DNA from: Rahnella bonaserana
GTDB taxonomy: Bacteria > Pseudomonadota > Gammaproteobacteria > Enterobacterales > Enterobacteriaceae
Length of the DNA: 64,000 nucleotides
Direction of reading: 5' to 3'
Assembly (NCBI RefSeq): GCF_019049675.1
Contig: NZ_JAFMOW010000062.1
Coordinates: forward strand, 1-64,000
Made by a program: the position numbers and the translations under genes. The notes below the pieces were generated by a model. It made no database searches, was not told the DNA's origin, and was given only the letters and a program-made list of their open reading frames with translations. Positions 35,502-45,062 of this stretch are shown here, piece by piece; the first letter of the stretch is position 1; each line of letters starts with the position of its first letter.

Positions 35502-36599
35502 ATGAGTAAATTTATCTTCTCTTCGCCAAGAAAATACGTTCAGGGCAGCGGTGTTCTGGATGAATTAGGGGATTATCTGCCTGCTCTGGGCGGAAAATCA
35601 TTCCTGATAGCTGATGATGTCGTTTGGGGAATTATCGGTGAACGCGTTAAAGCGTCACTGAAAAAAGCCGACGTTGAATTTCATTATGAACGCTTTAACG
35701 GAGAAGCCTCGGCCAACGAAATAACCCGTCTCGCCGCCATTGCCCGCGATGCGGGAACGAAAGTAGTGGTGGGGCTCGGGGGCGGTAAAACGCTGGATAC
35801 CGTGAAAGCCATTGCTGATGAACTGAAGCAAAATGTCGTGATTGTGCCGACCGTGGCTTCCACGGATGCGCCGTGCAGCGCGCTTTCTGTTATCTATTCA
35901 GATGAAGGCGTTTTCGAATCTTATCGCTTTTATAACAAAAATCCGGATCTGGTACTGGTAGATACCCATGTCTGCGCGCAGGCGCCGGTGCGTCTGTTTG
36001 CTTCCGGTATTGCTGACGGTCTGGCGACGTTCGTTGAAGCACAGGCTGTGCTGCGTTCACACTCTCACTCAATGGTGGGCGGGGATCCGACGATTGCCGG
36101 TATGGCGATAGCTGAAGCCTGTGAAAAAACGCTGCTGACTTACGGTTACAGCGCCTATACCTCCGTTGAGCAGAAACTGGTGACACCTGCGGTGGAAGCG
36201 GTAGTGGAAGCCAACACACTGCTTTCCGGTCTGGGCTTTGAGAACGCCGGCCTGGCGGGTGCCCATGCCATCCATAACGGTTTTACCGCGATTTCAGGTG
36301 ACATTCATCATCTGACCCACGGCGAAAAAGTGGCGTACGGTACGCTGACCCAAATGGTGCTGGAACAGCGTCCTGACGAAGAAATCGCGAAATACGTGCG
36401 CTTCTACCGCTCCATCAAAATGCCAACCACGTTGAAAGAAATGCATCTGGAGAACGAATCTTTTGCCAGTCTGGTGAAAGTCGGTGCGCTGGCAGGTGGC
36501 GAGGGCGATACGCTGGGTAACCTGAACCACAATCTTTCTGCCGAAGAAGTGGCGAACGCAATACTGGCGGTAGATGCGTTCAGTAAATCTGTGAAGTAA
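35502..36599 (+). CDS. gldA: Glycerol dehydrogenase
   Basis: GldA is an NAD-dependent, zinc-requiring cytoplasmic enzyme that oxidises glycerol to dihydroxyacetone or runs in reverse. The 365-residue iron/zinc-type alcohol dehydrogenase has the family features GLGGGKTLDTVKA for NAD, VPTVASTDAPCSALSV, and the metal ligands in FASGIADGLATF, GAHAIHNG and HLTHGEKVAYG. It aligns with E. coli GldA over its length. No dihydroxyacetone kinase gene is next to it. A weak GC hairpin (36606-36627) follows. Confidence 0.95.
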   Translation: MSKFIFSSPRKYVQGSGVLDELGDYLPALGGKSFLIADDVVWGIIGERVKASLKKADVEFHYERFNGEASANEITRLAAIARDAGTKVVVGLGGGKTLDTVKAIADELKQNVVIVPTVASTDAPCSALSVIYSDEGVFESYRFYNKNPDLVLVDTHVCAQAPVRLFASGIADGLATFVEAQAVLRSHSHSMVGGDPTIAGMAIAEACEKTLLTYGYSAYTSVEQKLVTPAVEAVVEANTLLSGLGFENAGLAGAHAIHNGFTAISGDIHHLTHGEKVAYGTLTQMVLEQRPDEEIAKYVRFYRSIKMPTTLKEMHLENESFASLVKVGALAGGEGDTLGNLNHNLSAEEVANAILAVDAFSKSVK

Positions 36600-36909
36600 T
36601 GTGTTTTGCTCCCTCTGCAAAGGGGGAGCATTAACAGTCAACCAAACACTGCATTGTATAAATTCCACTTTTTCAGATGACCGACATAATAGTTGTATTT
36701 CTTATCCTGATTATTCTGAGGAGGATTTTTTATTTCGCTGCCTGTGAATGTATTTGTAATTGGTTGCATGAATTGTTTTGGTTTGTTTATGTTAATTTCT
36801 TATGCAACTATCTGATTTTTTATTGATAAATGCCATTTGATCATGAAGTCTTTGTTTGTGGCACTGAAAAGGATAAGAATGTCTGGCCTTTAATTCAGGA
36901 AAAACAAAA
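36600..36909. other. Intergenic region before the type VI cassette
   Basis: After a GCTCCC/GGGGGAGC hairpin the sequence turns AT-rich up to the vgrG start, consistent with the edge of an acquired cassette and its promoter. No gene is seen. Confidence 0.4.
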
Positions 36910-39417
36910 ATGAATAATGAATTCCAGAATGCAGAGTCATTAAACCGGTATTTATTATGCTTCGAACTTAACGAAAACATTAATGCTGATGTATTATTTT
37001 TTACTGCGACCGAATACCTGAGCAAACCCTATAGATACATAATTAAATTCACCTGTCAGGATATGAGTGTCCCTGTAGAACAAGTGCTTAACTCGCCCGC
37101 ATCTTTCCTTTTTCGCGCTCCCAATATTCATGCATTTCTTGATTCTGAACCGAAGTGGCTGGAGATGAAACAAGTCAATGGGATAATTACGTCATTCTCA
37201 CGGATTGATTCCTCATCAGATGAAGCTTTGTATGAATGTGTTTTAGAAAACGAATTAGCGCTTCTTGATAGAACCCGAAAGTCTGCGGTCTATCTCGACA
37301 TCACCGTTCCTGAACTGGTGAAAAAAGTGATGCTGGAACACAAACAGATTCAAAGCTACAAAATTGACGTTGATAAGCTCCAGTCCACATACCCTTCACG
37401 CGCAATGGTCATTCAGTGGCAGGAAACTGACCTGCAGTTTATTATGCGATTGTTATCGGAGGTTGGGATTTGGTTTCATTTTGAAAATCACCCCAAAATA
37501 ACGACAGAAACCCTGACTGTATTCAGTGACAGCGGTACGGGTTATCAGTTTTCTGACAAGAAAATACCCTTTGTCAGAAACTCTGGTATGACAAACGAGA
37601 AGGAATACGTTACCGAACTCAGGGAATTCTATCACGTCGTTTCTGATGCCGTTAAAACCCGTAATTATAATTATCGAGCCCCGTCTTCCCCTCAGGCTGA
37701 TAAGTCTGTTTATGTTCACGATATTTCAGAAAACATTCGTGCCGGGCAGGATTATCACTATGGCGATAATCAGCTTACTTCCGGCGATCACTATGGCGTT
37801 GAGGGCGAATCAGCGTCATTTTATGCCCGTATCCGCCACGAGTATTTATTGAATCGTCAAAGTATTTTTACCGCAGTAACCAATGACCCGCAGATTTCAC
37901 CTGGCGTGATGTTCTATGCCACAGGCAACGTCCCGGTGGGTTTTAAACGGGGTTTTGTTGTTTGTAAGATTGAAATCAGCGGCAGTCGCGCAGAACATTT
38001 TACCTCGACACTGAGCGGCATCCCATACAGTGAGTCGTATTGTTTTCGCCCTGAACGTCTTCCCCGTCCGGTCATTTCCGGCACCGTGCCTGCGAGGGTA
38101 TCAGCCAAAACACGTAATGCCCTCTATGCAGAAACGGATGCGCAAGGCCGTTACATTGTTAAATTCGATTTTGATCCCGATGAAAAAAAGAAAGGTTACG
38201 AAAGTGCTTTTGTCAGACTTGGCAGACCTTATGCTGGGGATACCTTCGGTTTTCATTTCCCCTTACTGGATAATACCGAGGTCGCGGTTGCCTTCGAGCT
38301 GGGCGATCCGGACAGGCCGTTCATTTCCCACGTTCTCCATGATGGTGCAAACCCTGATCTGGTCACCATTAAAAATGACACGCGGAACATTATCCGCACT
38401 GCCTCTTTCAACAAGATAAGACTTGAAGATAAACGCGGGCAGGAGCATATCAAACTCTCCACCGAGTACGGCAAAACGCAACTCAATAGCGGTCATCTGG
38501 TCGATGCCGAACGTAAAAAGCGCGGGGAAGGTTTTGAGTTACGCACCGACGCGTGGGGGACGGTACGTTCCGCTAAAGGGATGATGCTCACCACGGAGCC
38601 ACAGCCCAAGGCTCAGGGAAAACAGCTCGATATGGCGGCAGCCATCAGCGCGTTGCAAAGCGCTTTGGCGCTTGCACAGACATTACAGCAATCCGCGACT
38701 ACATCCGGTGCTGGCGCGGTTGATACCGGTACACAGCAGCAACTGAGCAAGGCGCTTGATCAGCTCACGTCACCCTCACTTCTGGCCTATGCAGGCCACG
38801 GACAGGCATTTATTACCCCGTCCTCGCTTCAGCTTTCGGCGGGCGATGATCTGATTGCCACCGCAGGCAGCAATGCCAGCCTGAACATCGTTAAAAAATT
38901 CTCGTTAGCCGTAGGCGAAAAGCTTTCTTTGTTTGCTCAGAAACTGGGGATTCAGATGATTGCCTCCGCGGGCAATGTCGAAGCTCAGGCACAGCGTGGC
39001 GAAATGCATTTACTGTCACAGCAGGATTTCACGCTGTCATCCACGGACGGCAAGATGACCATCAGTGCGAAGAAAGGCCTCCAGCTTTCCTGCGGTGGCG
39101 GCGGGATCCGCATTAATGCCGATGGCTCTGTTGAAATATTCTCTCCGACCGGTATTGAACTGAAAGGACCCAATCTGGCTTTCATGGGGCCGGAAAGCGT
39201 GACGACGACAGCACCTGCTTTTGAAAAAGGCACCTTCAGGCGGCGGTTCAAACTCCATTCTTCTGATGACCCTGACCAGCCTATTTCTAATCAAAAATTT
39301 CGCTTAACCGGTTCAGACGGAACGGTTACCGAGGGGATGACGGATGGTGAAGGACATTCATCCCTGCTTGATGCTGATGATATTCAAACGTTCAAAATGG
39401 AGTTTTTAAATGACTGA
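36910..39417 (+). CDS. vgrG: Type VI secretion spike protein VgrG (TssI)
   Basis: VgrG trimers form the spike of the type VI secretion needle and carry effectors into target cells. The 835-residue protein has the gp27-like part (residues 15-400; WQETDLQFIMRLLSEVGIWFHFE), the gp5-like OB fold (YIVKFDFDPDEKK...VRLGRPYAGDTFGFHFPLL...VAFELGDPDRPF) and a long repetitive beta-prism stalk. It ends with a roughly 60-residue extension (KLHSSDDPDQPISNQKFRL) resembling a transthyretin-like adaptor domain that binds cargo. The stop overlaps the effector start by eight bases. No other structural type VI genes are in the window, so this is an orphan cassette served by a system elsewhere. Confidence 0.95.
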   Translation: MNNEFQNAESLNRYLLCFELNENINADVLFFTATEYLSKPYRYIIKFTCQDMSVPVEQVLNSPASFLFRAPNIHAFLDSEPKWLEMKQVNGIITSFSRIDSSSDEALYECVLENELALLDRTRKSAVYLDITVPELVKKVMLEHKQIQSYKIDVDKLQSTYPSRAMVIQWQETDLQFIMRLLSEVGIWFHFENHPKITTETLTVFSDSGTGYQFSDKKIPFVRNSGMTNEKEYVTELREFYHVVSDAVKTRNYNYRAPSSPQADKSVYVHDISENIRAGQDYHYGDNQLTSGDHYGVEGESASFYARIRHEYLLNRQSIFTAVTNDPQISPGVMFYATGNVPVGFKRGFVVCKIEISGSRAEHFTSTLSGIPYSESYCFRPERLPRPVISGTVPARVSAKTRNALYAETDAQGRYIVKFDFDPDEKKKGYESAFVRLGRPYAGDTFGFHFPLLDNTEVAVAFELGDPDRPFISHVLHDGANPDLVTIKNDTRNIIRTASFNKIRLEDKRGQEHIKLSTEYGKTQLNSGHLVDAERKKRGEGFELRTDAWGTVRSAKGMMLTTEPQPKAQGKQLDMAAAISALQSALALAQTLQQSATTSGAGAVDTGTQQQLSKALDQLTSPSLLAYAGHGQAFITPSSLQLSAGDDLIATAGSNASLNIVKKFSLAVGEKLSLFAQKLGIQMIASAGNVEAQAQRGEMHLLSQQDFTLSSTDGKMTISAKKGLQLSCGGGGIRINADGSVEIFSPTGIELKGPNLAFMGPESVTTTAPAFEKGTFRRRFKLHSSDDPDQPISNQKFRLTGSDGTVTEGMTDGEGHSSLLDADDIQTFKMEFLND

Positions 39418-41536
39418 GCAGAAGGGCAGCCCTTACCAACCTCGCGTCATTGCGACCAATGAAATCGGTGTGCATCACTCGCTGGGTTTAGCGGCACAGA
39501 CCTGCAGCATCGGGATTAAACGGCCAATGCCGTGCATCGTCATTCTGGTCCACGGGGTGAATGACGTCGGAGAAGCGTATCAGAACCAGGAAAAAGGCAT
39601 CATCGCCGGATTGAGCAAGCGCCTTAATCGCGCCGATTTTTACCCGCATGAATGGCGGAATTTTATGCTGATGCATAATGAAGGTGCGCAGCAAAAAATC
39701 AAAGCTCCCGGCCGCTCACCGATAATTCCCTTCTACTGGGGCTATAAGCCCGTTACCCATGACGACTACATCAAAGATCAGCAAAAGTATCGTGATGAAC
39801 TGAAGACTTTGCGCGACGACGCAAAACTCCCCTATGACGCGTATCAGGAAGATGATCCTAAAAAAATGGCGGCTCAGGGGAATGACGGCAGTAATCCCCT
39901 GAGATTTCAGAACGACAGTTTCAAAAATGCGCTGGATGCGAATTTTGCAAAAAATGGCGGCACGTTCGCCAACGCGACAACCAGCATACCGGATATGTTA
40001 GGGCCGGGTTCAGGGGGCGCGGTACTGGCGCCGGTTGGTTTCGCCACACTCTATATGAATGGCGGTGATTACACCCACCCGATTTACCCAAACCCGCACC
40101 GCATCTACCAGTTTTTTGCCGCACAAAGGCTGGCAGATTTAATCATGCAGATACGAAGCAACCAGGCTACAAGAAATGATGTGATAAACATCGTTGCCCA
40201 CAGCCAGGGAACCATCATCACCATGCTGGCGAACATGCTGGTTAAACAGGCAGGGGGAGAACCGGCAAACTGCGTGATCATGAACCACTCTCCGTATTCC
40301 CTGGAAAGCCGGATAAGTGAGAACCTTCAGGAAGGAAATCAGCAGACCACCGGGGCCAGACAAAAGACTTTTAGAAACTTCTGCAACCTGATGGCGACGC
40401 AATACCGCGGCGGGCAACACACTGAGGAGGAAATTACGGCCATTGAGAGTCTGTGTGCGCTGCCCTCAGCTAAAAAAAACCAGTGGCATACTGACCCGCG
40501 CTACAGCCGGAATAATAACGGCAGAGTGTTTAATTATTTCTGTGCCGATGATGACATTGTTTCATTGCAGAACGTGCAGGGGATCTGCTGGCGGGGTGTG
40601 CCGCAGGCGATTGCGCAGGATATCCCTAATCTTTATCAGCGCGTCTTTGTCCAGCACGGTGAAGTAGGTAAGGCACCGGACGGACAGCCTTTTGTTTATC
40701 CCATCAAGAAATCCGGCGATTTCAGCACCGCATCAGGTATCAATGCCGCTTATTACTTTCGCGACGTAATACCCAACGGTGAGGAACTGCCGGAACCCTT
40801 CACATTTGTATTACAGGGGCAGAACACAAATTACGCATACGCTGTTGATCCTGACAGCCCTGACCAGACAATTTCCTATTCTGCCAAAGCGGGTGCGATA
40901 AGCCGGACAGACAAGGCTGTTTATCAGCTGGATAAATATGATTACCGCGACCTTATGCCGGGTTCGGTGCTCAGTGAACAACAACTGATTATCGAAAGTA
41001 TCAGCCGGAAAAAGAAAATCATCAAAGGAGTTATCACAGGAACGCCTGAATATCGCGGTATTCAGCTTACCTGGCTGAAATCACGCGAAGAACTGGAAAA
41101 GGAATGGCTGAAAACTGATCCGGTGGGTTACAGCCAGCATTCTTCCATTGTGATGAGTGAATTTGCGCCGTCACATGCCATGGCTTTTGACCTGGCCATT
41201 GGTCAGTGCAAGTCATTCGATTATCAGGAAGGCAAGTTCTGGGAAAGTCTGCTCCATCGGGCTGACTGGCGGGATCCGTTGAATCCGTTTTCATTTGCTA
41301 AAAAATACTATCTGACGGGAAGATTACCTGAGGACGATACAAAACGTCATATGAGCAAACCCGAGCAGGTGCTTCCGAAAGGCGATTTTGGTGTGGACAA
41401 CGGTTATGGGCCTCGCGAGAAACCCTATGTACGAAACAGAGTTGAAATCGAAATGGGGCTCTTCCCTGCAGGCAGTTCAGGAATGGTCACAGTCAACCAA
41501 TGGGAAATGCCACAACCCTTAACGACAGCCAGCTGA
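39410..41536 (+). CDS. tle3: Type VI lipase effector, Tle3 family
   Basis: The 708-residue protein is a predicted antibacterial phospholipase delivered to the target periplasm. An alpha/beta hydrolase core shows ILVHGVND (residues 45-52) and the nucleophile motif VAHSQGT with Ser265. The C-terminal half (YRAEW-free, with DUF3274-like SRKKKIIKGVITGTPEYRGIQLTW and PSHAMAFDLAIGQCKSFD) matches Tle3 of Pseudomonas, where a similar layout exists. There is no signal peptide, as expected for cargo loaded on VgrG. Five downstream Tli3-type immunity genes support the assignment. Loading through the VgrG extension and the PAAR is inferred. Confidence 0.88.
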   Translation: MTEQKGSPYQPRVIATNEIGVHHSLGLAAQTCSIGIKRPMPCIVILVHGVNDVGEAYQNQEKGIIAGLSKRLNRADFYPHEWRNFMLMHNEGAQQKIKAPGRSPIIPFYWGYKPVTHDDYIKDQQKYRDELKTLRDDAKLPYDAYQEDDPKKMAAQGNDGSNPLRFQNDSFKNALDANFAKNGGTFANATTSIPDMLGPGSGGAVLAPVGFATLYMNGGDYTHPIYPNPHRIYQFFAAQRLADLIMQIRSNQATRNDVINIVAHSQGTIITMLANMLVKQAGGEPANCVIMNHSPYSLESRISENLQEGNQQTTGARQKTFRNFCNLMATQYRGGQHTEEEITAIESLCALPSAKKNQWHTDPRYSRNNNGRVFNYFCADDDIVSLQNVQGICWRGVPQAIAQDIPNLYQRVFVQHGEVGKAPDGQPFVYPIKKSGDFSTASGINAAYYFRDVIPNGEELPEPFTFVLQGQNTNYAYAVDPDSPDQTISYSAKAGAISRTDKAVYQLDKYDYRDLMPGSVLSEQQLIIESISRKKKIIKGVITGTPEYRGIQLTWLKSREELEKEWLKTDPVGYSQHSSIVMSEFAPSHAMAFDLAIGQCKSFDYQEGKFWESLLHRADWRDPLNPFSFAKKYYLTGRLPEDDTKRHMSKPEQVLPKGDFGVDNGYGPREKPYVRNRVEIEMGLFPAGSSGMVTVNQWEMPQPLTTAS

Positions 41537-41554
41537 AGTCATAAAGGAGAAACA

Positions 41555-42262
41555 ATGAACGGAATAAAATTATTATCAGGCTTGCTTCTGATTTTAGCTG
41601 TCAACAACGTACAGGCCAAAAAAGTGTCGACGCAGGTGGTTTATCGGTTTGACGATCACCGTTATCTGGAACTTAAAGGCTGGAACTGCGAAGGGGAACT
41701 TTGGTATATCAACACCAAATTAGGGATACGTTCGGAAGTTGCCAGCCAGTTTTACCGGATTTTTACCCATAAATATGTCCATCCCTCTGAACGTTATATT
41801 GCCATCCCCTGGTGGGGAGGGGTGATAGGAAGTTTTACGGTATCTAAAGATTATGGGCAAACATGGGAAATAGGAAGTGCCCGAATGTCTCCTGGTCCAA
41901 ATGAGCCTAACGGGGATAATGCCCCCCCTTATGACGATGCAATTTCTTTCACCGTCGTTAACGATCAGGGTTTTTTACTGACTAAAAAAAGCCTCTATAT
42001 GTCATCCAAAGGATTTGATGACCCGCGCATCCTTCCTGGCGGGCCAGGTATCAATTTTACAGCGCCAGATGGCACCCTCGATACAATAAAGCCCAGATCC
42101 CCTGGATGGTCATGGGGAATGGTCTATATGACCAAAAGGGGGCTGGCAGATGCAACCAACCAATATAGAGCCGAGTGGTTTAACTTGCCGGATAAAGTCC
42201 CGGAGGTGAAGAGCTATCAGGGATGGGATCATATGCGCTGCAATATGGATGCGGGGAAATAG
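41555..42262 (+). CDS. Tli3-type immunity protein, copy 1 (blocks A-X)
   Basis: The 235-residue periplasmic protein has a signal peptide (MNGIKLLSGLLLILAV, cleavage after VQA). The mature domain (VVYRFDDHRYLELKGWNCEGELWY, VSKDYGQTW, SFTVVNDQGFLLTKKSLYM, DDPRILPGGPGI, EWFNLPDKVPEV) matches the Tli3 immunity family that neutralises Tle3 lipases in the periplasm. AAGGAG lies six bases before the ATG, the best ribosome site of the five copies. Variable block 1 is of type A (YINTKLGIRSEVASQFYRI) and block 2 of type X (NFTAPDGTLDTIKPRSPGW). It directly follows the effector gene, as immunity genes do. Confidence 0.9.
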   Translation: MNGIKLLSGLLLILAVNNVQAKKVSTQVVYRFDDHRYLELKGWNCEGELWYINTKLGIRSEVASQFYRIFTHKYVHPSERYIAIPWWGGVIGSFTVSKDYGQTWEIGSARMSPGPNEPNGDNAPPYDDAISFTVVNDQGFLLTKKSLYMSSKGFDDPRILPGGPGINFTAPDGTLDTIKPRSPGWSWGMVYMTKRGLADATNQYRAEWFNLPDKVPEVKSYQGWDHMRCNMDAGK

Positions 42263-42263
42263 T

Positions 42264-42959
42264 ATGAACGGAATAAAATTATTATCAGGCTTGCTTCTGA
42301 TTTTAGCTGTCAACAGCGTACAAGCCAAAAAAGTGCCGACGCAGGTGGTTTATCGGTTTGATGATCACCGTTATCTGGAACTTAAAGGCTGGAACTGCGA
42401 AGGAGAACTTTGGTACATCGATACTCAAAAGGGTATTCGTTCAAATCCAGTGGGTCAGTTTTATCGCGTATTCACCCGAAAATTTGTACATCCCTCTGAG
42501 CGATATATTGCTTTAACAGGATGGAGTGCAGGAGGTTTTAGAGTATCTAAAGATTATGGGCAAACATGGCGTACCGCTATGTTTTCGCCCGGCCCTAATG
42601 AACCTGATGAAATGAATCAACCCCCGTCAGAAGATGTCATTTCTTTCACCGTCGTTAACGATCAGGGTTTTTTACTGACTAAAAAAAGCCTCTATATGTC
42701 ATCCAAAGGATTTGATGACCCGCGCATCCTTCCTGGGGGGCCAGGTATTCCTTATACGGCATCTGATGGAACATCTCATAAAATTGAACCGCGTGCTCCA
42801 GGTTGGTCATGGGGCATGGTGTATATGACTAAAAGAGGGCTTGAGGAATCAAAAAGTCAATTCAAAGCCGAGTGGTTTAACTTGCCGGATAAAGTCCCGG
42901 AGGTGAAGAACTATCAGGGATGGGATCATATGCGCTGCAATATGGATGCGGGGAAATAG
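42264..42959 (+). CDS. Tli3-type immunity protein, copy 2 (blocks B-Y)
   Basis: This 231-residue copy shares the signal peptide, the central constant block and the C-terminal constant block with copy 1. It has variable block 1 of type B (YIDTQKGIRSNPVGQFYRV, ALTGWSAGGF) and block 2 of type Y (PYTASDGTSHKIEPRAPGW). Its ATG follows the previous stop by one base, and GGGGA in the end of the previous gene serves as ribosome site, so expression is coupled. A start five codons earlier would overlap copy 1 but lies before the signal peptide. Confidence 0.88.
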   Translation: MNGIKLLSGLLLILAVNSVQAKKVPTQVVYRFDDHRYLELKGWNCEGELWYIDTQKGIRSNPVGQFYRVFTRKFVHPSERYIALTGWSAGGFRVSKDYGQTWRTAMFSPGPNEPDEMNQPPSEDVISFTVVNDQGFLLTKKSLYMSSKGFDDPRILPGGPGIPYTASDGTSHKIEPRAPGWSWGMVYMTKRGLEESKSQFKAEWFNLPDKVPEVKNYQGWDHMRCNMDAGK

Positions 42960-42960
42960 T

Positions 42961-43655
42961 ATGAACGGAATAAAATTATTATCAGGCTTGCTTCTGATTT
43001 TAGCTGTCAACAGCGTACAGGCCGAAAAAGTGCCGACGCAGGTGGTTTATCGGTTTGACGATCACCGTTATCTGGAACTTAAAGGCTGGAACTGCGAAGG
43101 GGAACTTTGGTACATCGATACTCAAAAGGGTATTCGTTCAAATCCAGTGGGTCAGTTTTATCGCGTATTCACCCGAAAATTTGTACATCCCTCTGAGCGA
43201 TATATTGCTTTAACAGGATGGAGTGCAGGAGGTTTTAGAGTATCTAAAGATTATGGGCAAACATGGCGTACCGCTATGTTTTCGCCCGGCCCTAATGAAC
43301 CTGATGAAATGAATCAACCCCCGTCAGAAGATGTCATTTCTTTCACCGTTGTTAACGATCAGGGTTTTTTACTGACTAAAAAAGCCTCTATATGTCCTCT
43401 AAAGGATTTGATGACCCGCGCATCCTTCCTGGCGGGCCAGGTATTACCTATACCGTTGAAGATGGCACTATGCAAACGCTGGAGGCGCGTGCGCCGGGAT
43501 GGGCGTGGGGAATGGTCTATATGACCAAAAGAGGGCTTGAGCATTCAACTAATCAATTCAGATCTGAATGGTTTAACTTGCCGGATAAAGTCCCGGAGGT
43601 GAAGAGCTATCAGGGATGGGATCATATGCGCTGCAATATGGATGCGGGGAAATAG
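42961..43655 (+). pseudogene. Tli3-type immunity gene, copy 3, frameshifted (blocks B-Z)
   Basis: This copy has the same layout but one A is missing from the run coding LTKKS: six A here (to 43384) against seven in the other four copies. The frame breaks after about residue 142, and the rest continues in another frame from about 43386 to 43655. Block 1 is type B. Block 2 is a third type Z (TYTVEDGTMQTLEARAPGW) found only here. Loss of one base in a homopolymer may be a real mutation, a slippage-controlled switch, or a sequencing error. The signal peptide reads VQAEK rather than VQAKK. Confidence 0.88.
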
Positions 43656-43656
43656 T

Positions 43657-44364
43657 ATGAACGGAATAAAATTATTATCAGGCTTGCTTCTGATTTTAGC
43701 TGTCAACAGCGTACAGGCCAAAAAAGTGCCGACGCAGGTGGTTTATCGGTTTGATGATCACCGTTATCTGGAACTTAAAGGCTGGAACTGCGAAGGGGAA
43801 CTTTGGTATATCAACACCAAATTAGGGATACGTTCGGAAGTTGCCAGCCAGTTTTACCGGATTTTTACCCATAAATATGTCCATCCCTCTGAACGTTATA
43901 TTGCCATCCCCTGGTGGGGAGGGGTGATAGGAAGTTTTACGGTATCTAAAGATTATGGGCAAACATGGGAAATAGGAAGTGCCCGAATGTCTCCTGGTCC
44001 AAATGAGCCTAACGGGGATAATGCCCCCCCTTATGACGATGCAATTTCTTTCACCGTCGTTAACGATCAGGGTTTTTTACTGACTAAAAAAAGCCTCTAT
44101 ATGTCATCCAAAGGATTTGATGACCCACGGATCCTTCCTGGCGGGCCAGGTATTCCTTATAAGGCATCTGATGGAACATCTCATAAAATTGAACCGCGTG
44201 CTCCAGGTTGGTCATGGGGCATGGTGTATATGACCAAAAGAGGGCTTGAGGAATCAAAAAGTCAATTCAAAGCCGAGTGGTTTAACTTGCCGGATAAAGT
44301 CCCGGAGGTGAAGAGCTATCAGGGATGGGATCATATGCGCTGCAATATGGATGCGGGGAAATAG
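43657..44364 (+). CDS. Tli3-type immunity protein, copy 4 (blocks A-Y)
   Basis: This 235-residue copy combines block 1 type A, seemingly identical to that of copy 1 down to the DNA, with block 2 type Y. Block 2 differs from that of copy 2 by a Thr-to-Lys change (PYKASDG). The constant signal peptide, centre and C-terminal end are as in the other copies. Its start is one base after the stop of copy 3 and again uses GGGGA upstream. The pattern of identity shows recombination between copies rather than simple duplication. Confidence 0.9.
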   Translation: MNGIKLLSGLLLILAVNSVQAKKVPTQVVYRFDDHRYLELKGWNCEGELWYINTKLGIRSEVASQFYRIFTHKYVHPSERYIAIPWWGGVIGSFTVSKDYGQTWEIGSARMSPGPNEPNGDNAPPYDDAISFTVVNDQGFLLTKKSLYMSSKGFDDPRILPGGPGIPYKASDGTSHKIEPRAPGWSWGMVYMTKRGLEESKSQFKAEWFNLPDKVPEVKSYQGWDHMRCNMDAGK

Positions 44365-44365
44365 T

Positions 44366-45061
44366 ATGAACGGAATAAAATTATTATCAGGCTTGCTTCT
44401 GATTTTAGCTGTCAACAGCGTACAGGCCAAAAAAGTGCCGACGCAGGTGGTTTATCGGTTTGATGATCACCGTTATATGGAACTTAAAGGCTGGAACTGC
44501 GAAGGAGAACTTTGGTACATCGATACTCAAAAGGGTATTCGTTCAAATCCAGTGGGTCAGTTTTATCGCGTATTCACCCGAAAATTTGTACATCCCTCTG
44601 AGCGATATATTGCTTTAACAGGATGGAGTGCAGGAGGTTTTAGAGTATCTAAAGATTATGGGCAAACATGGCGTACCGCTATGTTTTCGCCCGGCCCTAA
44701 TGAACCTGATGAAATGAATCAACCCCCGTCAGAAGATGTCATTTCTTTCACCGTCGTTAACGATCAGGGTTTTTTACTGACTAAAAAAAGCCTCTATATG
44801 TCATCCAAAGGATTTGATGACCCGCGCATCCTTCCTGGCGGGCCAGGTATCAATTTTACAGCGCCAGATGGCACCCTCGATACAATAAAGCCCAGATCCC
44901 CTGGATGGTCATGGGGAATGGTCTATATGACCAAAAGGGGGCTGGCAGATGCAACCAACCAATATAGAGCCGAGTGGTTTAACTTGCCGGATAAAGTCCC
45001 GGAGGTGAAGAGCTATCAGGGATGGGATCATATGCGCTGCAACATGGATGCGGGGAAATAG
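44366..45061 (+). CDS. Tli3-type immunity protein, copy 5 (blocks B-X)
   Basis: This 231-residue copy combines block 1 type B, as in copies 2 and 3, with block 2 type X, as in copy 1. One constant-region change is seen early (RYMELKG for RYLELKG). It is the last of the array and its stop is one base before the PAAR start. With copies 1 to 4, all five block combinations are different. Confidence 0.9.
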   Translation: MNGIKLLSGLLLILAVNSVQAKKVPTQVVYRFDDHRYMELKGWNCEGELWYIDTQKGIRSNPVGQFYRVFTRKFVHPSERYIALTGWSAGGFRVSKDYGQTWRTAMFSPGPNEPDEMNQPPSEDVISFTVVNDQGFLLTKKSLYMSSKGFDDPRILPGGPGINFTAPDGTLDTIKPRSPGWSWGMVYMTKRGLADATNQYRAEWFNLPDKVPEVKSYQGWDHMRCNMDAGK

Positions 45062-45062
45062 T

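Noticed and set aside
43392..43655. Separate small gene of 87 codons after immunity copy 3
   Set aside because: It is the out-of-frame tail of copy 3 and matches the C-terminal part of the other copies.
41555..45061. Immunity array as an assembly artefact of one duplicated gene
   Set aside because: Each copy has a different block combination and distinct substitutions, which a simple assembly duplication would not produce. Long reads would still be the final proof.
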